The notes under the pieces were generated by a model. That model did no database searches, was not told the origin of the DNA, and saw only the letters and a program-made list of their open reading frames with translations. Shown in pieces: positions 52,201-63,300 of a DNA stretch of 64,000 nt; the stretch's first letter is position 1; each line of letters opens with the position of its first letter. Source of the DNA: Phascolarctos cinereus (lineage: Eukaryota; Chordata; Mammalia; Diprotodontia; Phascolarctidae); the NCBI RefSeq assembly GCF_002099425.1, contig NW_018344106.1, positions 1,222,001-1,286,000 on the forward strand, read 5' to 3'. A program made the position numbers and the translations under genes.

Positions 52201-55200
52201 AGAAAGCACCTTCGAGGCCATCTAACTCTACTCCTTTATTTTACCAAAGCCCCCCCTCGGGGGGGTGGGGGGGCTGATTTATTCAGGTCACACAGGAAGC
52301 AAGTGGCAGGGGTGGGCTTTGGGCCCTGGGGTCAAACTCAAGGTCACAGGCCAACAGATTGAGGCCCAGAAGGAACCTTCATCACCATTTAGTACCACAC
52401 CTTCATTTTGCTGGCAAGGAAACTGAGACCTAAGAACATGTGACTGACTGGCCCAAAGTCACACAAGGGAGTTAACTGGCAGAGGCAGAACTCAAAGCCC
52501 AAATCCCAAGTCCTCCCCTGCCCTGCCCTCCTTCCATACTGCTGAAATCTGGTCTCAGTACCAAACACACTGCAAAACAACTCTCTGCAAGGTCACTAAT
52601 GATCTGTCTCTTCTCATTCCTCATACTCCTTGACCTTTCCATGTGCACCACATCTCCCACATCTGCCCCCTCCACTCCAGCCACACCCCAACTGCCTTAA
52701 TTTGGTCACCCATATTCCTGTCTTTTTATTTTTATGATGTGTTCTTTGGCCCATGAATACTTTAAAATTGAATTACTTAGACTCCACTGTAGTTTGAATC
52801 TTTTCTTCAAAAACCCTTTAATGATTATAATTTTTCTTGTGTGGTGGTTAGAAAAGAATGTGTTTAATATTTCTGTTTTTCTGCACTTATTTATGAATTT
52901 TCTTTATACCCTAGGAGATGGTGAATTTTTATAAAGTTGCTATCCACATCCGAGAATATATATATTCCTTATTACTCCCATTTAGTATTCCATTACTTAA
53001 ATTTTTTCTTATTTATCTTTTTGTTAATTTTTTCTGGCTCTGAATGGGGTATATGGAGGTCTCCAACTCCTAGAGTTTTGTGGTCCATTCCTCCCTATAA
53101 TTCAACTAGCTTTTCTTTTGAGTACTTAGATACTATAACACTTGGTGCATATGTAATAAGCATTGATATTATTTCATTATCTATGGTGCCATTAAATATA
53201 ATGTAATTTTCTTATCTTTCTTTTTAAAAAACTATGTCTATCTCTATTGCTGCCTTGTCTGATAACATAATTAATACCTGTTTTAAATTCATCTAAGAGA
53301 ATAATAAATTCTTAGAAATTGTGGGGATGCCCATCAATTAGGGAATGGCTGAACAAGTTGTAGTGTCCAGTTGTGATGTGAATACTATTGTGCTATAAGA
53401 AATGATGAGCAGGATGCTCTCAGAAAATCCTGGAAAGACTCACATGGGCTGATGTAAAGTGACATGCACACATGACTGTGTGCAAAGTAACAGCAGTATT
53501 GTGCGATGACCAGCTGGGAATGACTTAGCTCTTCTCAGCAATGCAATGATCCAAGACAACTCTGAAGGACTTTGGATGAAAAATGCTACATGTCTGCAGA
53601 CAAAGAACTGAAGGTGTCTGAAGGCAGACTGAGGCAGACTTTTTTCCTTGAGTTTTTTTTTTGTCTGTTTTCTTTTACAGCACGACTATTACGGATATGT
53701 TTTGCATGGCTACACCAGTGTAACCTATATCAAATTGCTTGCCTTCTCAATGAAGGGAGATGGGGAGGGAGGGAAGGAGGAAGGGAGAGAATTTGGAAGT
53801 CAAAGTTTTAAACACAAATGTTAAAAATTGTTTTTGCATGTAACTGGGGGGAAATAAAATACTAAATAAATAATTTTTTAAAAAGAAAAAAAAGAGGAAT
53901 AAATTCTACTGCAGCCTCTCATTTTAACTGTGTGAATCTTTATGTTTCAAATGTGTTTCTTATAAACAACACATTGATCAATTCTGCTTTCTAATCCTTT
54001 CTGTTTTATGGATGAATTTATCCCACTGACATTCATCAATTGACTTTAAATAGTATATTTTCTCTTCATTATAATTTCTTATACTTTCTCCTCGATTTGG
54101 AAAGGAATCTGATGCACACCAAAAATCTAAAATCAAAGTGATTCGTTCCTCCTCCACTGCCCCTTCTCTCGTCTCCAAGCCCAGAGCCTGACGTCTGGTT
54201 CTGACACTTTCTTTCAGATTCCCACTTTACGATCAACTTCAGGGGCGTCCAAGCGTCTCCCCACTCCAGTCCGTAGTCCACTGAGCTATCAAATCAATCT
54301 TCCTAGAGCACAGACCTGACCCCCCACCTCCCCGTCACCTCCAGGATCAAATGTAAAATCCTCTGCTCTGCGCATAGCAGGCCCTCTTTGCGCATAGCGG
54401 GCCCTCTCTGCCCTTTCCTGCCTCCTCCCATCTGACTTGATACCCCCTCTGCGCTGTCTGAGGACAGTGACACCGGCCTCCCTCCTGTGCCTCACACAAG
54501 ACTCTCCATCTGGTCTGGCTGCTTCTCATGCCTGGAACACCCTCCTCATTCCCACCTCCTGCTCCCTTCAAGGCCCAGCTAAAATCCCCCCTCTGAGAAG
54601 CCCTTCTTGAGCTCCTTTACAATGCTCCCCCAGCCTTCTGGGCGCGGCTCCCCAGGTTACTCTGTTTCTGGCTTGTCTTCTCCCCCATTCAACTCTAACT
54701 CCTGGAGGCTGAGGTGCAGCTCTTGCCTTTCTTTGTATCCCCACGCTCAGCATGCGCCTGGCTCATAGTAGGTGCTTCATAAATGCTAGTGGACTGACTA
54801 TTTGGTCATAACTTTCAGGAAGTTCTCTCTTTTTAACCTGTTTCCTGGGGCATCGTTCTTACATTTCCTTCTCTTTTTTTCCGATCTTTTGACTTTTCCT
54901 GAAAGTCGTCTCGTGGGGTCACGACTCCAGATCTAAGGGGGTCGACTTCTCAGGCCAGGTTTGCCCACCCTGTTCTAAGTGCTCCCTCTTCCGCCAAACT
55001 CTCGATGTCTCTTAAAGCTCTTGCTTCATTTCTTCCACTCTTCTTGCCCTCGTGGCCACTCTTTCAAGCTCGAGGAGTGGCTGGCTTTGGTGTTTTCTCT
55101 GGAAGCTTGGGCAGATAGTTCTCTGCCCCCGGCACCACCAGTGTCTTGCCCCTGAGGGGGTTGGGCGTTCTTCATGGTCTCGCAGCAGAGAGCCACCTTC

Positions 55201-55696
55201 CCAGGGCATGACTTCTTCTAGGGAAAGCAGCCCACACGTCCTTCAGTCTCTAAAACCCTTCCGTGGGGGGCAGCTAGGTGGCACAGTGGATAGAGAACAG
55301 ACTCTGGAGTCAGGAGGACCTGAGTTCAAATCTGGACTCTGATACATAACACTCACTAGCTGTGTGACTCTGGGCAAGTCACTTAACCCCCATTGCCTCA
55401 CCAAAAAAAAAAAAAGAAAGAAAAAAAGAATAAAACCCTTCCACACAGAACTCTTCAGGACCCCCAGCCTCTGGAGTGCCCTGTGTCTCTCCACGGTTCC
55501 CCAAAGCGGTTCTGGAGCCCCCCTTGTGCCTTTGGGGGCTGAGCCTGGAGACTAGGGAGTGCTGCAGCATTCTGTCTGTCACCTGGTCTTCTGACTGGGA
55601 GCTTCTGCCACCCCAGAGGCAGCTGTAGCCAGCCTCAGGTGGCACCTGCCATGTGTCGAGGCCGGCTCATCTTTGAGCACACACACACACACACAC

Positions 55697-55733
<37 letters not shown>

Positions 55734-58700
55734 ACACCCCTTTGACCAAAAGACCACAGCCCCCCAGCGGCTCATTCTGGGCAATGAGTCTCCCCCAGAC
55801 TCTCTTAGAAGTGTGGACACCTTCGGACAAGGCTCAATTCAGTCTCTCCTTTCCACAGCGCAGGAAGCTGAGGCCCCCAGCTTGAGGAGGTGCCTCCTTA
55901 AGGCCACCTGGACCTTCTGGGCCTCATTCCTCTCCCACACTAAGACAGGCTCTGCTGGCTCCAACCCCAGGAGGTGAAGGGGAGATCTCTGGGAGCTACA
56001 AACACAGGATGGGAGAGAGGGAAAACCAAGCAGCCAGAGGAGAGGGTTCTGAAGCAGGGGACACAACCCATGGTCCAGGGACTCAGCCCCTCCCCCGGCA
56101 CCCCTGGGGGCCAGCCCAGGACTTGGCCTCTTCCTCTCCAGGGGTTTTCTCCTATAATTGACCACTCTGGCTTCCCATTGCAGATCTGGATAGGAAGCCC
56201 CCTGGGAAGGGTCTTGAGCACCCTGTTGGGGAGGGGAAGGCATCTACCCTGGCCCAGGGGGACCCCCCGGATGAATGAGAGCTTCAGCCCACACCCCAGC
56301 AGAGGAAGTCTGGTTCACTCTGCCAGCTTCCTGAGCAAGCCAGCTCCTTACCTTAGATACACCCCAGGCTGGATCATGACTTACCCTCATTGAAACACTG
56401 AATGAAATCCAGGGCATGCTGTACTATTCTCCTCATCTGATCAAGAATATCTGCTCTGAGAACCCCCTGAGGCTGGGGACCAACCTCTACACCTGTGGAG
56501 AGAAGGCCCAGAGGGAGTCTGTGATCTGAGACCTCCCCACTGCCTTTGTGTCCTCCCTGGGGATCAGGGGCCAGACCAGGAGACCTCGGAGGCCCCGGGT
56601 GAGGCTCCATGATTCTAGCCACTGTCTCCTGCCCAGGCCTCTCTGCCTCTGCACTGCATGCCTCCCCACAAGCTCCCTCTTCCACCTGTCATCCTCCTTC
56701 CTTAATTTCCTCTCTCACATGTGATTTCATCATCCTTTTCTTGTATTTTCCTCTTTGCTTGGTAGATGTAGGTGACTCCCTCTGGGTGGGCTGATGCATG
56801 TATGCGTACAGATGAACAGCCTGCACCTGACCTCAGGGTTGCATAAGCGTGTGCAATATCTGCACAAGGCAGGTTGTCTCGACCATGTGTGCTGGCAGGC
56901 ACTTCCCCCAGGACCACCAGAGGCTGTGCCCAGGGGCACCCCCTGGCTCCTCTCTCCTTCTCTCCTGTGTAGGTCCCAGCCCCAGGAAGTAGCTGCTCCT
57001 AGGATGGATGAATAGCACCCTGACACCCCAGGTGTGGGCAGGATGTAGGGCCAGAATCGAGTCTGGACTCTACGAATGGGGGCATGGAGTAGGGGAATGG
57101 GCAGGGGAGCCAGGCTGAATGTGCTCTGGGACAAGCAGTCGGATGGTTAAGTAGGGAGGCAAGCTCGTGGAGCTAAGAGGTCCTCCTCGGAGATGCACCA
57201 TGCACTGAGTGTGGACTTGCTGGGATTCTGCTCCCAGACGTGGGCTGAAGATGGTGAGGGGGAGGGGAACAGAATGCATGGGGGAGGGGAGAACAGTGGT
57301 GAAGCTTCTGCTTCTGTATGAACTGCCCAGCTGGGGGAGCCCACCCAAGACTCAATCCACGAGGCTCTGAAGGGAGGACCTTCGTTGGTGCCAGTACACA
57401 GAGAATTCTAACCCTGTGGCTGAGAGCGCCCTGCCCCCAGCCCATTCCTGGCAGACACTGTGTGGGCCAATTCCTTCCAATCTAGTTGGATTGGAGTCGG
57501 AGCTGTTGGCCTAAGGGCTCCAATCTCACCAATTCTCCTGAACAGCTGACCATCCTCACAGGACAGAGCCCCAGGGGTTGGCTTATAAGTGAACTATTTA
57601 AAAAGAAAAGACCCAAACACAGGCTTAGTCTGAAGAATGTGGACATGACCTTGAGGAGTCCAAAAGGCAGGGCACAGAAGACAAGACTCTGGCCACTGGC
57701 TGGTTCTGAGGTGGTAGCCGGACCCCTCTGCAGAGCCTGCCTGTCCTCTGGGTCTGGACCATGAGTAGAACAGTGTCCACCCCAGTGTAGACAGAAAAGC
57801 ACACAGTGGAGGGCCACATCAAGACAACCACGGCAGGCTCAAGGTCCCCAGAAAAGTTCATCCGCCTTCCCCCAAGCTTGGGCCTCCTGCTCAGGGTAGG
57901 GGGACCTGCCAGGGACCTGGTACCTGATTCTTTCATTCCTTGGTCCTGAAACCACAAATGAGTGTATTCAGTTACGACACAAAAGAAATGGTGGCAACTT
58001 ACCCACGGGATGCTTTGCCACAGAGCGTGTGGTGGCGTACTTCAGAGAAGGGTGATCAATGAGATACACAAAGCAGGGCAGTGGAGCCAGGGAATTCTGC
58101 AAAGAAGGCATGGAGGGCATGACGCACTGGCGCCATGGAAGCCACGTAGATGGGACAGGACTGACTGGCACCCACAGGCCACGGGAGCATGCCTCAATGG
58201 GACCGACTACAAAGCGTGCTAGAAAGATGAGACCCCCAGGGGGGGCAGAGCCAAGATAGTGGCGTGAAAGCAGTGACTTGCTTGAGCTCTCCCCCAAACC
58301 CCTCCAAATACCCATTAAAAAAAGGCTCTAAACAAATTCTAAAGTGGCAGAACCCACAAAAAGACAGAGTAAAACAAATTTCCAGCCCAAGACAACCTGG
58401 ATGATTGATCAGAAAGGTGTATTTCGCATCATGGCACAGGTGCATAGGCCCCAACGAACCTGGAGCAGGCATCAAAGGACTGAATCACCGGCAGCTGTGG
58501 CAGCTTCCAGAAAAAACAGAAAAGTCTGTTTTTGTGGTGAGAGAAGAGCTAGGTCACAGCCAGTTCCAGAGCACAGAGCACAGAGCGCAGAGCGCCAGTG
58601 CCAGGGCGGTGGCTGCATCCTGAGCTTCTGGCCCACAGACTGAGGGGGAATCCAGTGGCTGATCAGAGAGGGACTGCAGGGATCTCTTTGCTGATGCTGA

Positions 58701-60306
58701 GGCAGGAATTTCTTGCTTTGCCTGTGCTTGGATCTGGGTCACAGTTCTGGGTGGTGATCCTGGGGCAAGGAGGAGCACTGGTGCAGTAGAGCTTGTAGTG
58801 GCGGTAGAGAGAAACTCCTCCTCACAGCTCGAAGACAGAAAAGAGTGCTTGTGGTCCCTCATAGACCAGAGCACAGGCCAGGAAAGGAGTAAACACCTTG
58901 CCCCTTATCATACCACCTTGGAAGAACTGAAAATTTATAGGTCCCTACAAGTATCTCTGAAAACAGCTGTACAAACACCCGAAGCTTGAGACAGTACAAT
59001 CTCCACATTGGAAGCAGACTTTTACCTTAACAAAGAGTTTAAAACTCAAGTAGTTGGCTGGGATCATGAGCAAACCTCGCAAAAAGAATCAGACTATATT
59101 ATCTTACTTTGGTGAAAAAGAAGATCAAAACATACAACCAGAAGAAGACAACAAAGTCAAAGCTCCTACATCCAAAGCCTCCAAGAAAAATATGAATCAA
59201 CCCAGGCCTTGGAAGAGCTCAAAAGGGATTTTGAGAAGCAAGTAAGAGAAGTAGAGGAAAAACTGGGAAGAGAAATGAAGCAATGCAAGGCAAGAAAATC
59301 ATGAAAAACAAGTCAACAGCTTGCTAAAGGAGACCCAAAAAATACTGAAGAAAATAACACCTTAAAAAATAGCCTAACCCAAATGGCAAAAGAGGTCCAA
59401 AAAGCCAATGAGGAGAAGAATGCCCTAAAAAGCAAAACTGGCCAAATGGAAAAGGAAGTCCAAAAGATTACTGAAGAAAATACTTCCTTAAAAATTAGGA
59501 TAGAGCAATTGGAAGGTAGTGACTTTATGAGAAATCAAGACACTGTAAAACAAATCCAAAAGAATGAAAAATTAGAAAATAATGTGAAATATCTCATTGG
59601 AAAAACAACTGACCTGGAAAATAGATCCAGGAGAGAGAATTTAAAAATTATTGGACTATCTGAAAGCCATGATCAAAAAAAGAGCCTAGACATCATCTTT
59701 CAAGAAATTATCAAGGAAAACTGCCCTGATATTTAGAACCAGAGGGCAAAATAGAAATTGAAAGAATCCACAGATCTCCTCCTGAAAGAGATCCCCAAAG
59801 GAAAACTCCTAGGAATATTGTAGCCAAATTCCAGAGTTCCCAGGTCAAGGAGAAAATATTGCAAGCAGCCAGAAAGAAACAATTCAAGTATGTGGAAACA
59901 CAATCAGGATAACACAAGATTTAGCAGCTTCTACATTAAGGACCAGAGGGCATGGATATAATATTCGAGGGCAAAGGAGATAGGATTACAACCAAGAATC
60001 ACCTACCCAGCAAAACTGAGTATAATCCTTCAGGGGAAAAATGGTCATTCAGTGAAATAGAGGACTTTCAAGCATTCTTGATGAAAAGACCAGAGCTGAA
60101 TAGAAAATTTGACTTTCAAATACAAGACTCAAGTGGAACATGAAGAGGTAAACAGGAAAGAGAAATCATAAGAGACTTATTAAGTTGAACTGTTTACATT
60201 CCTGCATGGAAAGATGATATTTATAACTCATGAGACCTTTGTCAGTATTAGGGTAGTGAGGGGAAAAATTTATGTATGATAGATAGATAGATAGATAGAT
60301 AGATAG

Positions 60307-60338
<32 letters not shown>

Positions 60339-63300
60339 GGGCACAGGGTGAGTTGAAGATGAAGGGGTGATATCTGGAGAATAAAATTAAGGGTGAGAGA
60401 GGATTATACTAAGAGAAGGAGAAAGGGAGAGGTAGAATGGGGTACATTATCTTGCACAAAACAGACAAGAAAAGGTTCTTACAGTGGAGGGGAAACAGGG
60501 GAAGGTGAGAGGAAATGAGGGAATCTTATTCTCATAGGATTTGGCTTAAGGAGGGAATAACATACACACTCAATTGGGTATGGAAATCTGTCTTACCCTA
60601 CAGGAAAACAGGGGAGGAAGGGGACAACAGAGCAGGGGGATGATGAGAGAAGGGCAGATTGGGAAAGGGGTAATCAGAAGGAAGTACTTCTGAGGAGGGA
60701 CAGGGTCAAAAGAAAGAATAGAATAAATGGGGGGCAGGATAGGATTAAGGAAAATAGAGTTAGTTTTTCACAACATGTCTACTATGGAAGTGTTTGCATA
60801 ACTACACATGTATGGCCTGTATTTTCTTACTTGCCTTTTCAGTGAGGGTGGGTGGGATGGGAGGAAGGGAGAAAATTTGGAACCCAAAGTTTTAAAAACA
60901 CATGTTTAAAAAAAATGTTTCCATGCAACTGGGAAATAAGAAATACAGGAAATGAGGTACAGAAATCTATCCTGCCCTACAGGAAAATAGAAGGGGAAGG
61001 GGATAAGAGAAGGGGGGGAGAGATAGAAGGGAGGGAACTAGGGGAAGGGTATTCAGAATGCATGCCATCTTGGGGTGGGGGAGGGGCAAGATGGGGTGAA
61101 GATATGGAATTCAAAATCATTTGGAAGTAAATGTTGAAAACTAAAAATAAATAAATTTATATATTAAAAAAAAAGAAAGAAGAAGAAAGTTAAAAAAAAA
61201 AGAAAGAAAGAAAGATGAGACCCCATGCAGATGGGACAGGGCTGACTGGCACCCACAGGACATGGGAGCATGCCTCAATGGGACTGACCACAAAGTGTGT
61301 TAGAAAGATGAGACCCCAGGGAAGCCATGCCTGAAAGGTGGCGGATGGGCCACGAGCGAGTGCTTCCTGGCCCCAGCATCAAGGGAACGTCCTTGGCCCT
61401 GTCTGGTGGCTCAACTTCAGATGCTGCTATGGTGGAAGTAACATGAGAGGGAGGGCCAGACCTTCTGCTTTGCTGCCCTCCCCTAAGGACTGAGGCTTTT
61501 TCCATCAGTCTTTAAATGAAACCTTCCCTCTGCTCCCCCATGAGGCCCTGAGCTTCTTCTATTTGTATTCCCAGTGATGGGCACATAGTATCTATAAATC
61601 ATTCATTCATTCACTCATTCATTCACCTTAAACTCAACATGTCCGGAACAGAACTCATTATCTTTCCCCCCAACCCTCCCCTGCCCCTACCTCCCCTAGC
61701 ACGGTAGAGGGCAGCCCCACCCTCCCAGGCCCTCCGGCACCCAAACCTAGGCCTCATCCTGCAATCCTCAGCCTTTCTCACCCCTAGATCCAACATGTCA
61801 ATTTCATCTCCGGAATTCACCTCCTCACCTCTGACCCTGCCCCACCCTGGTGCAGGCCCTCATCTCCTCATACCTGCTCATTGCAGTAGCTGCCTGAGGG
61901 GGTGGGGTGTCTGCCCATTCCAAGCCTCTCATCTCTGCTCCCCCAGTCCATCCTCCATTCAGCTCCCAAAGTGATTTCCCTAAAGCTCAGGTCTGATCAG
62001 TCATTCCCAATCAATACACCCCGGTGGTTCCTTATGGCCTCCAGGAACAAATACAAAACCCCTTTGGCATTCAAAGCCCTTTTCAACCTGGCCCCCCTCC
62101 TTCCTTCCATCTGACTCTCCCATGGGTACTCTTTGATCCAGCCACCAGGCCCCCTGGCTGTTCCCTCAACAAGACTCTTTATCTCTCAGCTCTGGGCATT
62201 TTCTCCAGCAGTCCTGCATGCTGGGATGCCTCTCCTCCTCCACTTGGCCTCCTGACCTCCCAGCTACAATCCCATCTTCTACAGGGAGCCTTCCCCCAAC
62301 CCCCCTTTATTCCAGGGCCTTTCCTCTAGATTGTAAGCCCCTCACGGGCAGGACTGGCTTTTGCCTTTCTTTGTATCCTTGTGCACAGAAGAGTGCCTAG
62401 AACACAGTAGAGTGCTTAATAAATACTGGTCTATTCTATAGGGTGGGTGGGGCCTGGAGGGACTCAGGCTGCGCCCCTTGGGAGGTAAGGGGGGGCTCCC
62501 CTCTCCTTCCAATTGGGAGAGGGATTCTGGGTTCCACTACACAGCGGTTAATGTTCAGCCAGAAGACAGGTGGGGAACAGGCAGAAAAGGGGTCTTGTGG
62601 ACCTGGTGCCTCCCGGCCTGGGTCAGGAGTACAGGCTTCCTGGGCTTCCCTGGCTGCCCCAGCTCCCAGCTTCTAGCCACTGAGATGAGCCAAACTTGCA
62701 GACCCCACCCCCCTCTCCTGACCCCCACTCCTCCTTACAGGTAGTCTCTTACAGTCGGGCTCATGGGTGGATGTCACCATAGACATCACTAATCCAGACC
62801 TCCCATGCTGTGGGCAGTAGGCCACCCTCCTTCTTGGCTCTCTGTCTGCAGATGTTCACAGTCACTGGTGTTGGTCAAGGTGAGAACTACAACAAAATGC
62901 ATTTCCTAGGAGGTGTGGCAGCTCCGAGCCACAGGGACTGGTTCTGACCTCTCCATTCTCAGCCCTGAGTGCTGGGCCCTGTGCAGCACTGCTCCACCAG
63001 GGTTGTCCAACCATTTGTGCCCAGGAGGCCTCGCTGGGCACAGCGTGAGGGAGTGTTAAGCCAGGGGAGCCACCCCCTGACCAGAACAAGGGGCCCTTCC
63101 TGCTGGGCGGGGTGGGAGTGGGAAGGGTGATCCCAGGATCACTAGCACCAGAGCAGACTCAGAACAGGAAGATAACCCCACGGAGATCCAGATTCCAGGG
63201 GGCCTCAGGTAACACTGGGGAGCAGCAGGGCAGCCCAGCAGCTCATACAGACATACCAAGGGGTGAGAAGCAGCCACTGTGGCAGGGATGGAGCACCCTG

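Noticed and set aside
59066-60143. A host coiled-coil protein gene
   Set aside because: The sequence is L1/HAL1 ORF1-like, broken into several frames, and lies within an element with a 16-bp target duplication.
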